From Spirodela intermedia (taxonomy: Eukaryota > Streptophyta > Magnoliopsida > Alismatales > Araceae): 64,000 nt of DNA. The stretch lies in contig CACVBZ020000044.1 in NCBI GenBank assembly GCA_902729315.2, forward strand, positions 1 through 64,000. The letters run 5' to 3'. This document shows, in pieces, positions 1 through 23,590 of the stretch. Below the pieces are notes generated by a model, which was not told the DNA's origin, did not search any database, and saw only the letters and a list, made by a program, of their open reading frames with translations. The first letter of the stretch is position 1. Each line of letters opens with the position of its first letter. Position numbers and translations under genes: made by a program.

Positions 1-357
1 TCATCGACATATTTCCTCGCAAAGTTGACAAAAGGCATGAGAACCGTCCGTCCTCTAGACGCATAAAAAGCTTCCCCTGAACATCCTACAGCAAATCGGA
101 ATGTACTAGCTTCCAGCACTGTTCTTATGACAACACAACCTCCAACATCGGACAACAAATGTCTAAGCTTCCACAGCAGAACCCAATTTATGACCGTCGA
201 TTGGTCGTCAGAAAGCCACAGTAAGCGAAACACGAGAAATTCCCCCAAGCAGCACTCAGCATACAATCGACGACCGTTCGTCAGAGAGGCAACCAAAACC
301 CACCGAATCAGCGGCATTCTCAAGAGAATTACACCAGGGCGCAGAGGAGTATATTAC
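1..357 (-). other. Intron 1 of NOP53 (partial)
   Basis: This lies downstream of the NOP53 first-exon splice donor (GT at 357-356 on the minus strand), so it should be the start of an intron that leaves the window. I find no second NOP53 exon here. One minus-strand frame stays open from about 351 to the window edge, but I recognise no domain in it and no splice acceptor leads into it convincingly. Confidence 0.5.
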
Positions 358-529
358 CTTTGGAAGACTTGTCATAGTAGAACAGTGAGTCGCTGGGGAC
401 TGAGGAGAGGTTGCCGCCGCTGTGGGAGTCCTTGGTGGCCTTCTCGAAGTACTCCTCTATGTCCGCCGTAGATATGTTCGCCCTCCACGCCTTCTTCCCC
501 TTTCGCGACGTCTTCGCCTTCTTCCCCAT
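358..529 (-). CDS. NOP53: Ribosome biogenesis factor NOP53 (SMO4-like), first exon, partial
   Basis: NOP53 is a nucleolar protein needed for maturation of 60S ribosomal subunits; the Arabidopsis homologue is SMALL ORGAN 4. The exon encodes 57 residues from the ATG at 529. It opens with a very basic lysine/arginine stretch (MGKKAKTSRKGKKAWRANIS), followed by an acidic DIEEYFEKATKD segment and a GGNLS motif, which is the conserved plant NOP53 N-terminus. It ends in phase 1 at a donor reading AAAG|GTAATA. Only the N-terminus is seen; the exons with the main NOP53 domain lie beyond the left edge. A GA microsatellite and a telo-box lie just upstream. The family call rests on remembered N-terminal similarity. 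Confidence 0.85.
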
Positions 530-562
530 GGTCACAGCGTTGACGAAGGACGGGGAGACCAG

Positions 563-609
<47 letters not shown>

Positions 610-1102
610 TGTTAGGGTTCCCTAAGCGAGAGAACCGGGAGGATGAACTTTCTGAGACTAGGCGGCGGCATCTCACATCTCGCTGCATATTTTCAATTAC
701 ATCCTCAGCATCTCGCGTAAAATACTTCACCCCATACTTTTATAATATTATCTTTACAGCCCCCAGTATCCTGCTACATAATAAAATATATACGTACTCA
801 CCCCGGGTGGGAAGGGGAAGAAATCGTCGAGGGGACCCGGCCCGGCCCGGCCGGTTCCGGAGAAACCCGACTCCGAGCCAATAAAGAGTAATCAAAAGGT
901 ATATTTGGGAAATCACACAGAGCATATCCTTGACATCAAGTAAGGACATAAACACAATGGAAATCCAACATATGATCTATATGTAATTTCCCCATACCAA
1001 CCCTTTCCCTCCAACATCAAGATGGCGAGAGAAAGAGAGAGAGACGGGGTTTGCCAGAGGACCTCACGTTATTCCTACAGACAGTAGATGAGAGAGAGGG
1101 GC
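530..1102 (-). promoter_or_regulatory. NOP53 leader/promoter and JAZ 3' flank
   Basis: Both neighbours are on the minus strand, so this spacer holds the 5' region of NOP53 and the 3' region of the JAZ gene. On the minus strand there is a GA/CT microsatellite (566-607), a telo-box AACCCTAA (612-619, typical of ribosome-biogenesis and ribosomal protein genes) and a TATA-like run near 785-795. A GC-rich block at about 835-870 and a CCAAT-like box near 880 lie further upstream. I see no additional gene. Confidence 0.5.
566..607. repeat. GA dinucleotide microsatellite
   Basis: About 21 uninterrupted GA units lie in the probable NOP53 5' leader. They generate spurious arginine/glutamate and serine/leucine open frames on both strands. 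Confidence 0.95.
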
Positions 1103-3234
1103 TTAGATTTCCAGCTTGGTACTGAGAAAGTCGGAGCTGTCGACGGTGCCGCCGCCCCAAAGCAGCTCCTTGCTGCTCGGCAGCGGCGGCGGCGGCGCCG
1201 CCTTGCCCTCCAGGTTCCGCGGAGACGGGTACGGCTGGGCACTCGACACCCTGCGCGAGGAGCAACACCGTCTGTCAGATGAGCGCCGAGGAAGAGGAGA
1301 GAGATCGCGAGGCCGTGGGAACGGCGGCGCCGCCGTCGGCAGCGGCGGTGGCGGTGGAAGGGGGAGGATCTTCTTCTCACCTCTCCTTCCGCTTCTCCAG
1401 GAATCGGGCTAAGGAGGCCTTCCGCGCCTGCGGCACCGCTGCACCGGCGAACCACCACTACCGAATAAGAAACCCACCAAAGAAGATCGACCGACTCAAC
1501 AAGACTACGACGGCACACCTCGGAGTGTGGCGGCGGCCGCGCCGCCGCCGCTGGTGGCGGACGCTGTCGGAGCTGAGCTCAGGTCGTCGGAGATGTTGGA
1601 GCTGCTGCCCGACTGGGCCCTCGAGATCGGCGGTGAGGAGACCACCTTCGTCGGCTCCACTGCTGGGATCGGGACGTCGGCCAAGTTCATCCTGGAGACA
1701 TTGCTCGCCAGGAGCATTATCGCCCGGGCCTGAGAAAAGAAAGAGGATTAGAAAAAAAAAAAGAAAAAAGGATCGAATCGACTCCAAATCCTCAAGGAAT
1801 GAATTCGTCGTCGAAATCTACCACCTTCTCCGCCCGTACGTCATCGAAAACGTTGATCGACCCAGCGTAGAAGATCGTCAGCTGCGCAGCTGCTCCCGAG
1901 GGGTTGACAGCGCCCCTACAACCAGAGAGTCAACGTCTCAGACCGATTGAAGGGGGAGATCTCCAGTAGCATTCTGTGTCTGTCTCCCCACCTGGGGATG
2001 ACGGGAGAGGCGAGCGTCGGAGCTCTGCTCAAGGAATGCTGCTGGTTCAGAGGCGCCGCCCTGAAGAAGGGGCTCGCCGGAGTGGGAGGAACGAAGTTCT
2101 TCTGCAACCCCAGAAGGGAGGGGGAGGGGAATCAGGTTGAAGCAATCAAGTTTGCACTACAATTTTTACCAGTAGAGATTGGTGGATGAGCTAGGGTTCC
2201 TACAGAGTGAAATCCGAGACTGGAGATGAAAGGATCGCCGGCGGGGGCGGAGCGGAACCCCGATGAGGGCAGGAGATCGAAGGCGATGCTCGTTGACCTC
2301 TCCTCCTCGGCGGCGGGGAAAAAGACGAAGGGCTGCCGGCCGGAGACCATGCTCGAGAAGGACCACTGCGCCCCCTGTCTCCCGAAGAAGAATCCTGCAG
2401 ATACACGGAGAAGGGCGGGACTGAGAAAAGAAGGCTAGCCAGGATCAAATAAATCTTCTTGGCAGGAAGTTTGAAGCTTGAAGAACTAATGGTTTTCGAC
2501 GCAAATCAGAGGAGATTACGGCCCATTCTGTCTCACTTTTAGCATCCCGAGTCTCAGATTGGGAGGGAAAAGAGCGAGAGAGAGAGAGAGGCGCCGGTCA
2601 AGGAGGACGAATCCCGCGTTGCAACACCACCGCTACCACCTACGTTCTGATGGATTCCAAGGGAGGAATGCGGCGAGAGTTATCGACGGAAGCCGATAAA
2701 TCTAAAGAAAACAACAACAATCCCGAAGAAATCGAAGAACAGATCAAGAGATCCTGTAGAACAGAAATTCCTGAATTATATATTTACTGCGCTAAAACAG
2801 TAATCGACGCCGAAACTTGCGCGCATATGTATGGTATTTACGCTCCATCGACGAGAAAAATTTCCCCCGACAGATCAGTGGAACGAGAACCAAAAAACAG
2901 TCGACCGATCTCTTCCGACGAGAACCCGCAGCCCTTGGGCTGAAGGGGGAAGACCAAATCGGAAAGTTCAAAAAAAATATAAAAAAGGAAAACTAACAAA
3001 CTAGACGGGGAACGAAGCCCCAACGACCCCAGGGATTGAAAAACCGAGAAGGATATCCATGCGGAAACGATCCACAGCGGACCAGCAATAACTTCAAAAG
3101 ATTTTATCAGACAAAAGAATAAGAACATCAAGTGTTCGAGGAACACCAGGGGAAGAGACGAAGGGGCCCAGACCTCCTGTCTCCTCTCTCGCCGCCGACT
3201 CCCTCCCGCCGATCCCCAGAAAGTCCGTCTCCAT
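1103..3234 (-). CDS. TIFY6: Jasmonate ZIM-domain repressor, TIFY6/JAZ3-like
   Basis: JAZ proteins are nuclear repressors that bind MYC2-type factors. The jasmonoyl-isoleucine/COI1 complex targets them for degradation. Seven exons join in frame: 3234-3174, 2394-2204, 2101-1992, 1915-1825, 1729-1519, 1438-1381 and 1250-1103 (289 aa). The N-terminus METDFLGI matches the JAZ3/TIFY6 start (MERDFLGL). Residues about 27-33 (QWSFSSM) and 85-87 (KNF) match other TIFY6 signatures. The TIFY motif is at 134-137 and the ZIM domain is split by an intron before ARAIMLLAS. The Jas motif is at about 223-248 (ARKASLARFLEKRKER) and ends in the conserved PY (247-248). The position before ARK reads VPQ rather than LPI/LPL. 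The intron inside Jas reads AGG TGA if retained. The largest intron (2395-3173) contains only a chance plus-strand frame. Confidence 0.95.
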
Positions 3235-4511
3235 GCTCTCAAGTCGCCTCTCTCTAGCCCGCGCTCGCCGTCGCCGCCGCCGCTCAGCCGCTCCTATGTG
3301 TCTCCTCCCGCCGCTCCCCTCCTCGCGTGAGAGAGAGAGAGAGAGAGATGGGGCAGGGGAAAGGGGAGGAGAAGCCACGAGTAGGGGTCCACACCCTCGC
3401 TTCTATCACCTTTCCCACATGCCGATTACCGGACGATGCGCTGTCCAAAAGCCTTCATCCGGTCATCTTGCACGTGTGCACGAATTCCCACTTCCTCCTC
3501 TCTGTCTCTCTTTATCTCTATTGTCCCATTGGGGGGGGGGGGGACTATACCCCTCGATGGGGACGTGTCCGATCAATGGCGCCATCCCACCTAAATGAAT
3601 GGACTCATATGCCCTCACGACTTTTTTATTAGCAGCTCCGCTCGCCGTCCGATTTCCATATCGTGGCCTTCTCTCAGCGAGGATAGGGAACTAAAAATGG
3701 ACGGCTCCAGATCAACGCCCCCCCTCCCCCTGACGGTTGTATCCATCGAGTAGCTCCCCCCGCGAGATTATAAACATTCCGAAGAGGATCTATTTCCAAT
3801 AATAAAACATCACAGTATGCCACGTTAATTTTGTACCAAAAGGATTCCATATAAAAATCGGCGAAACTCATCTTATCAATATTTCACATATCCCCAAAAA
3901 AAGCAAATGGGCCCAAAATCCCCCTCTTTTTCTTACTTAGCAAGCAAACAGCCCATATATAAATGTATAATTAGAAACGCAAGGGTTTTCTTGTAATAAA
4001 AAGAAATGTAGGGCGTTATGAAAATAACCAACGACATCAGTAGTACGCGAAGAAATCTCGTATCAGCCAATCCGTGACCGACATAGCGATGGCAGTGAGG
4101 GGCGAGCACCATGTGATGGGGTTTGGGGACCAACGGCCGTTGGCCTCTTGGTCTCGGATCGACGTGCCCGCCGACACACGCGGAGAAAATCCCGACACGT
4201 GCGTGACAGCATGGTAGCCAGACATCCAGTCAGGAAAAGGGGCACTGCAGTTCACGTACCTGGCGATGCCCCCTTAAAGAAATGCACCTCAGCCTAAGTT
4301 TGGAAGGTAAGGCCACCCTCCAGAGAATAAAAAAATACACGTGATAAAAACTAACATGGCGGGCACTAAAAAATATTAAAAAATTGCATTAAATATGGGA
4401 ACAAACGTGCTGAACAAAACCCGACCAGAAGACGAGGCAGGCGGTTTACAGCGATCGGTCCAGTTCATTCACATGAAAATTATATGCCCATACGGAGGAA
4501 CTTATGAACGG
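3235..4511 (-). promoter_or_regulatory. JAZ upstream region with three G-boxes; PUX2 3' flank
   Basis: This region is the JAZ 5' side and the PUX2 3' side. Perfect CACGTG G-boxes occur at 3471-3476, 4196-4201 and 4338-4343. The nearest is about 240 bp upstream of the JAZ start codon. G-boxes bind MYC2-type bHLH factors, which JAZ proteins repress, so a feedback loop is expected; that use is inference. The leader carries a GA tract (3329-3348) and a run of twelve or more G near 3530-3543. I see no other gene here. Confidence 0.6.
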
Positions 4512-7500
4512 TCAACGCGTTGTGAGCGGCTCACTGACCTCGAGAAGGTGGTTCGCCAGGCCGGTGAAGACCACGGAGTCCGTCTCTTTGGCGTGGAACT
4601 TGATGAGGGCGGATGGGACCAGCTCCTCCTCTTCCAGCGTGGGGGGTGGTCTCCCCGGCGATCCTGAGAGCCTTGGGAGGGGGCGCATCCTGGGGATGGC
4701 CGGCTTCATGAGGTCAAACTCCAGCTCCGGCTGTTTCAACGCCGAGCTGACAAACTGAAGAAGGGGGGAGGGATGAGATGGACGGTTTCAGAAGCATATA
4801 AAATGAATAATGAGATGAAGAAATCTGCACAAGTTTCAGCTACCAGAAATCAGCTAAATGGTGATCGGATGGTCAAAATACAATTAAAGGAAACTAAGAA
4901 GGGCTTTGCCATAAATGGAGAAGCTAGATCGGTTGGCTAGTTGACCAGAATAATGTGATCTAGGAAGGACCTTGCCTGCTCATGCTTCTGTGTGGTAGGA
5001 TGGAAATGTTTGGTCCGTTGACAATGTTTCATTATTCGCGATCAGCTTAGTTGACCAGGTGTTTCCTCATTTGTGGTTCGGAACAGGAAGAAGAAGCAGG
5101 AGGAAGATGGAGATCCAGAGGGAGGAGTGTGGAGTGTGACCTCGTAGAGCGCTGTGGTGGATTCCCACGGCAGAAAGACACCCTGGAGCACTACTCCATC
5201 AGGAAACTGGATGCGTATGCAGGTTGCCCTGTATTTCTTCTGAGAGGCCTTGACTTGCTTCTCCTTGAACGACCTGGGTATCAAGATCTGGGATTCCTCT
5301 AGCTTCTTTCTCCTCATCTCGGCCTCCCTTCGTATCTCCCCAGCTGAGAGAGTATAGAAAGAATCTGGCAGGTCGATCTTTGCTGCTTCGCTTTCGGGAA
5401 TGGAGAAAAAGACTCTGACCTACAAGCATCCGCACACTCTTAAGTCCATTAGGAAAAAAATGCATACATATAAAGATTTGGCCAAATAACGTTAAATTAT
5501 CTGGATTGAATGAATAGCTTATTGGAATAAGGTCCTTGATGAGTCCAAAGATGAGCATAAAAAGATAAATGGCATTATTTTAAATAAATAAAAAAGAAAA
5601 ATAACCCAGTTTTCATAGCATATGAAAAAAAGGGACTTCAGAGGTAACTAAGCACTGCACGGTAAATCTTTTATTTTTTCAGAATATCTCACTAGAATGG
5701 TGGATTCAAATAAATAGAAGAAATACAAAAATGAGTTAGTTCGTATATATTCTTACATACATGGGCCCTAGTACATGAATATAGGGGAAACTACAAAAAG
5801 GTTTGCCTCGTCCATATAACGATTGAGAACAGATTACAGAAAAGCAGATGGGAGAAAAACATATCACAAGATCACAACAATTCAAGATTTATGTCCGACA
5901 TCATTAAACCGAGGTATGAGATGTCTCAGGAGAAGAGAAATATCAAGGTTATTGAGAATATTCTTCAGCTGTCGAAAAATCTATGGCGCATTGCATATGT
6001 AAATATAATAGATGGCCTAACTTGATAAGGGGAAATCATTTATTAATTTGCATGGAGAGAAAGAAAACCTAGGAGCTTCTTAATGCAACTTGTAGCTTTC
6101 GGGGGCCTACATTCAAGAAATCAAATAAAGAATTCTACAATAGAGACAGCCTGACATTCTCAATCTCAGGCTGAATGTTTTTTTCGTTAAATATCCACAC
6201 ATTCACATAGATGCAATTTCAGTTTGCAATCCAAAAACAGGCTACAGTGATGAAAACATACATGCGTGAACCTTATTACGTAAGGAGAAATGTGCTTAAA
6301 AAAGGATGTAATGAGAATAAAAAAAGCGAATGATTGTTGAGATTGATGATAGTACGATGGGACTAAATAAATCCTGATGTTCACGATAATGCTTTAAGGG
6401 ATTTAATTACAGTAAAACAAACGACTGGAACTGATCCACTTCATTTTTCATTTCACATACAAATTCTGATTGAAGATAGTCGTAACCGACATCAGAAGGA
6501 AGAAAATGCAGGTCAACATTTTGGAAGCCGTCAAGGAGATCTCATTTTTATTCTCCACACAGGGATGTGATTATGAATCTCTTAGTGGCTCCCAAATTGA
6601 GATCTTACATTTAGTTTCTTGTTTTGTGACGTATTCTAAAGGCACTTCTACCCACCATCAATTACAATCTCAAACAAACCTGCATGGAAGCTTGAGAATG
6701 TCATTACTTCAATATTTATGCTAAGGTTTGCGGATTTTAAAGAAAAAGAACTGCAACGTAATGCTGCTTCTAATTATCGACAAGCACATTATATAAGCAC
6801 GAGTGGCAAAGTTTTCATCTATTGACCTGATTTTTTTATGGTGAATAGTAAGAATCATATCCGTCGCTGCATTTTACAGTACCTAGTTGTTTATTTTAGC
6901 GCCCTTGTGTAGAAATTTTAAACAGTGATAATTTCATTAATTCATATGATACATAGATGCTCGAATCAGTTTTGCCATTGTAAACAAGAGATAATGTATT
7001 TCATAGTATTTCACAAGGGAGCATCCACTTAAACTTGTTTCTTCGATGTTCATGCTCTATTCTGATAAATATATGCTAATTTATTTATTTTTATATTTTT
7101 TATTTTGCATACATTTAAAAATATTGCCCAAACTAATCCTGGGTGCAACCAAAACAATCAAGCGAGAAACGAAGAAAATAAAAAACATAAAAGTGACGTG
7201 ACAAGAAATATTAATGAAGAGATTCAGAGCCTAATGCTGAAAAACGGACTGGGTAAATGAGAAGTTGAATCAAACTCTTTTTTACTGTCATTATAGTGAA
7301 TCTTCAATGTTGAAGTACCACCAAACCTCACAAAGAGAATGATGTAAAATGAATGACTAAAAGAAGCAAGAAGGTTTTAAGGTGGACGACTTTGGTCCTT
7401 TCCTTTGGTTTCTTAGTGATCTCTGGTGGAGTGTGATTGTCAAGTTGAAACATTATATGAAGTGATAACAAGCAGAAAAGAAACGGCAATTAAGTAGCAG

Positions 7501-8443
7501 CTTGAGCAAAACTTCATCAGGTATTAGGAAGAGAACAAAAAATCCTAAAAAGCGAAGGCAATAACAATACGTGACGGTCAATCTTTTCCTTTTCCGGCAA
7601 TTTCTCTGTAGTGGCAGCCGAAGGCGTTGTTGTAGAGTCTGCAGTTGTCCACCTCTCCAACAAGGTTGCTGCTTCTTTGATCAAGGATATCTGTTTCTCT
7701 TCTGGAAAATCCATCTTTGCCCAAGTTTCTCCTTCTTCGTCCTCGAGCCTGAACCCTACACATTCCAGCAGCTCCACCGCTCCGTTGACTGCGCTCACGG
7801 CTTGCTTTATTTTTGGATTACCCATGCGGATTCTCCTAAATTTGTCATTATCTGGCTCTCTAACCACATTTTTCATAAGCCTGAGAACGACCTCAACGGA
7901 CTCCTTCGGTGGCTCTGAAGATACGAACTCCCCAATCCGTGCAGCCACATCATCCCTCGCCTCAATTTCTGCCCTGTCCCTATCATCTGGCCAAGATTCG
8001 ACGCTGCCATTTCCAGCAAAGCCAGACTCTACGCGCGATGTTATCTCCTCCTCCGACGAGGATAGCCGAGAGCCGCCATGAGATTGGAACACCTCCGGGG
8101 AAGAGCCGTTGACCGTACGCTTGCCAGAAGAAATCAGGGGGTCCCATGGACTGAACTGGCCTGCCGATCGCTCGCTCTCAGGACGTCGAATGCTCGGGGA
8201 GGGCTTAGGATCGACTTTGGTGGCGCTGCCGGCCGGCCGAGCCGCCTTCTGGGGGTTTGGTCGTGAATTGGAAGGGGCAGAAAACCTCTGTACAAGAGGG
8301 GAGACGGCCGGTTGTTCCCCTGCGTCGGCAACAGAGCCGAGAACCCTTCCCTGCCCCTGGAACCTGCCAGACGAAGATGGAGCAGAGAAGGTCTTGTTCA
8401 CCTTCTTGAACAATCCCTTCATTTTGTCCTTCACATCATCCAT
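4512..8443 (-). CDS. PUX2: Plant UBX domain protein PUX2 (PUB + UBX)
   Basis: PUX proteins are adaptors for the AAA+ ATPase CDC48/p97; PUX2 is a peripheral-membrane type with an additional PUB domain. Three exons join in frame: 8443-7571, 5419-5141 and 4754-4512 (464 aa, close to the Arabidopsis length). The start [10 protein letters not shown] matches PUX2; an ATG 17 codons upstream is less likely because a splice-acceptor-like CTTGTTGCAG lies between them. Residues about 20-175 are low-complexity and serine/proline-rich. A PUB domain spans about 178-264 ([11 protein letters not shown] to ATLLER). The UBX domain begins near 352 ([15 protein letters not shown]) and continues into exon 3. The C-terminus carries the PUX2 signature DSVVFTGL...LLEVSEPL. 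Intron 1 is 2.15 kb (5420-7570), AT-rich, with nothing recognisable inside. Confidence 0.95.
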
Positions 8444-9261
8444 CTCAGGAATCCTGCAACAAGCAGAGGATCGCAGAGGAGAATTCGATCTCACGACCTC
8501 CGGAGACTTTGGATCGCAGAGAATCTCCGCCCTTCAGCCCCTCCCTCCCCCCGCTGCCTCAATACGACACTCCGCGAGGGCAACTTAATCCGAAGATACC
8601 CCTCTCTCGAGCCGTATTATCAACGGCTGCGGCACCGCAATCGTAGGCGTAACCGTCTAGGTTAGGAGGAGCCGAAGACCAAAGGAAACGATTGCTGCGC
8701 GTTGACGTGGGCACTTTTCGAAGACTGTTGACCGATCGGGTCTTCGCTCATGCCTGGAAGGTTCGACTGAAATAATTCCGGATATTTACTTTATCAAAAT
8801 AGCAAATCTCCTTGCCAGAGGGTTCAAAGAGAAAATAGGGGCTGAGAAGAAAAAAAAAAGATATGATAGGGAGTAGGTCAAAATAAAAGGGGTTATAAAG
8901 GCAAATAGGACTCATTCCTGGGTTTTTCAGCGTGTTAAAGTGGGCCCACCACTCTCGCGCAGTCTAACCGCGTCTTCCTCTGGACTGCAAGAGTCCCTCC
9001 CCTTCTGCCGCCACGCTCTCTCTCTCTCTCCTGCGGCAACCGCTGGATTTTCTCTGGAGAAGAAGCTTCTGATGTAAGGAGGAAGAGTATCAGAGAGCAG
9101 CAGCGAAATCAGCGGCCCTGAATGCTGCAGTGCCGGAGCTCTGGTGGCGGGGATAGAGCTTGGTGGAGGAGGGGGTGACGGTGGGGGTCGTTGGGGGGAG
9201 GGAGCCATCAACCCTAAACCTTATCCGAGAAGGAGAGGGGAAGGAGGAGGGAGGGGTGTAA
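8444..9261. promoter_or_regulatory. Divergent promoter region of PUX2 and the IREH1-like gene
   Basis: The two genes are head-to-head with 818 bp between start codons, so both 5' leaders and promoters must fit here. The PUX2 side carries a possible leader splice acceptor about 10 bp before its ATG. The IREH1 side has a CT tract near 9017-9031 and a telo-box-like AACCCTAAA at 9210-9218. I could not place a clear TATA box for either gene. Confidence 0.5.
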
Positions 9262-22252
<12,991 letters not shown>

Positions 22253-23590
22253 GGCGGCGCCGCCGGCCGCCCGCCGCCGGCTGCCCGGGCTGGAACCCCA
22301 CCCCCTCCAACTGCGTGCATGTACAGGGTGTAAATGTAAGGACATATCGTGATCCCGCAGGCACAACTTATCCTCCCCGGCTCCACTAACCTCTGCCTCC
22401 CCTTCTTGTTTCAGAGCATACATGGAGCTTTTTTTGGGAGTCCGAATTGGGAGTTTTTCCCTCCCCATTCATCGGAAGATCTGGGCCCGTCAGATGGCTT
22501 TTTGGGCCCCGTCTGGGCCGCCATGCTCTCAAAGCTGGGCCCATGTAAGGAGAAAACCGGCCCATTTTCAGATATCTCACTCTGCCCGTACTATTATTGA
22601 GTCGAATGAATGGATATTCAGAGCATATAAGTATTTTGACTTGCTAGATAGGCCTGTTGGTTCCGCCGTGCAGGTCACGCGATCGCCGACTTAGTCAGCG
22701 TGGGGCCCGCGCCTCTACCCCCCTACCCTGGCGCCACGCAAGCACGACGAAAAAGATAGTTGTTAGTTGACATTCTGTTTTAAGAAACTTAGAATAGTCT
22801 TTAACAGTAGAGACGGTCACAGTGGCCCAACTGGTTGGGCCCAGATGTCAACCAGATTCGGCCCATTATGCATGACGGTCTCCGTTTTAATGTGCCAGGC
22901 TCTGAAAATTCTCGGACTAAAAAGCCCATGTATTTCGGGTTTTAACTATCCATATCCATCTAGAGCGAGAGAGAGAGAGAAAGAGAGGAATGGAGGGGCT
23001 TTTGGGGGAAGATTAATTATGAGTAGGTCCAAAACTAAATATCAAGATTAATTATTAATTTCACATGTAACTAATTTGTCCAATGTCTAAAGATATTTTC
23101 AGATATACCCCCATAACGGCGGTGCGATTTGTTCCAGCAAACTGAATGCAAACACTATCCTGAAAGCCAGAGAGTCCTTGTCATCTCCACGTCAGCAACA
23201 AGCGGCTGTTTAGGGGGACGGGCGGTAGGCTGACGCCATAAAGGCTAGCCACGTGGATCTGGATCGGACAAAACTAGGTGGAACGTGCGGGAGCGTGCCT
23301 ATTGATGCGCACTATAATTTTTTGTCAGTTTATTGGCTCGAATATAAAAAAATTTGTTCCAGCACCGTAAAAATATTATATTGAGGTTTTGGATCTGCTG
23401 TCTATTTTGTGTATTATTATATTAAAGGGATTTGTTGACAGGGGAGGAACATAATTTTTTAAAAAAAAATCTACTCTTAAATTTGCTCCTGCTGGTTTCC
23501 GAGGGCCTTCTCGATCAGACAGCAGTCTCCTCTCAAGCAGCGGAGACGTGAGGAAGAGAGCAAGAGCGGGAGCTCGTCCGTGGGGGTCGG
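22253..23590 (+). promoter_or_regulatory. IREH1 3' flank and promoter of the four-domain fusion gene
   Basis: This 1.3-kb spacer lies between two plus-strand genes. It contains several GGCCCA/TGGGCC site II-like motifs, for example 22824-22829, 22836-22843 and 22860-22865. It also holds a GC-rich patch just after the IREH1 stop and a CACGTG G-box in GCCACGTGG at about 23250. I see no open reading frame with a recognisable domain. Confidence 0.45.

Noticed and set aside
411-884. Plus-strand frame rich in arginine/glutamate repeats
   Set aside because: It is created by the GA microsatellite and is antisense to NOP53.
1279-1950. 223-codon plus-strand frame
   Set aside because: It is the GC-rich antisense shadow of JAZ exons 4-6; the minus-strand exons encode TIFY and Jas motifs.
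2650-2943. 97-codon plus-strand frame beginning MDSKGGMRREL
   Set aside because: It lies inside intron 1 of the JAZ gene on the opposite strand, has no recognised domain and no supporting splice context.
7611-8588. Overlapping plus-strand frames of 117-159 codons
   Set aside because: They are antisense to PUX2 exon 1, whose sequence is conserved on the minus strand.
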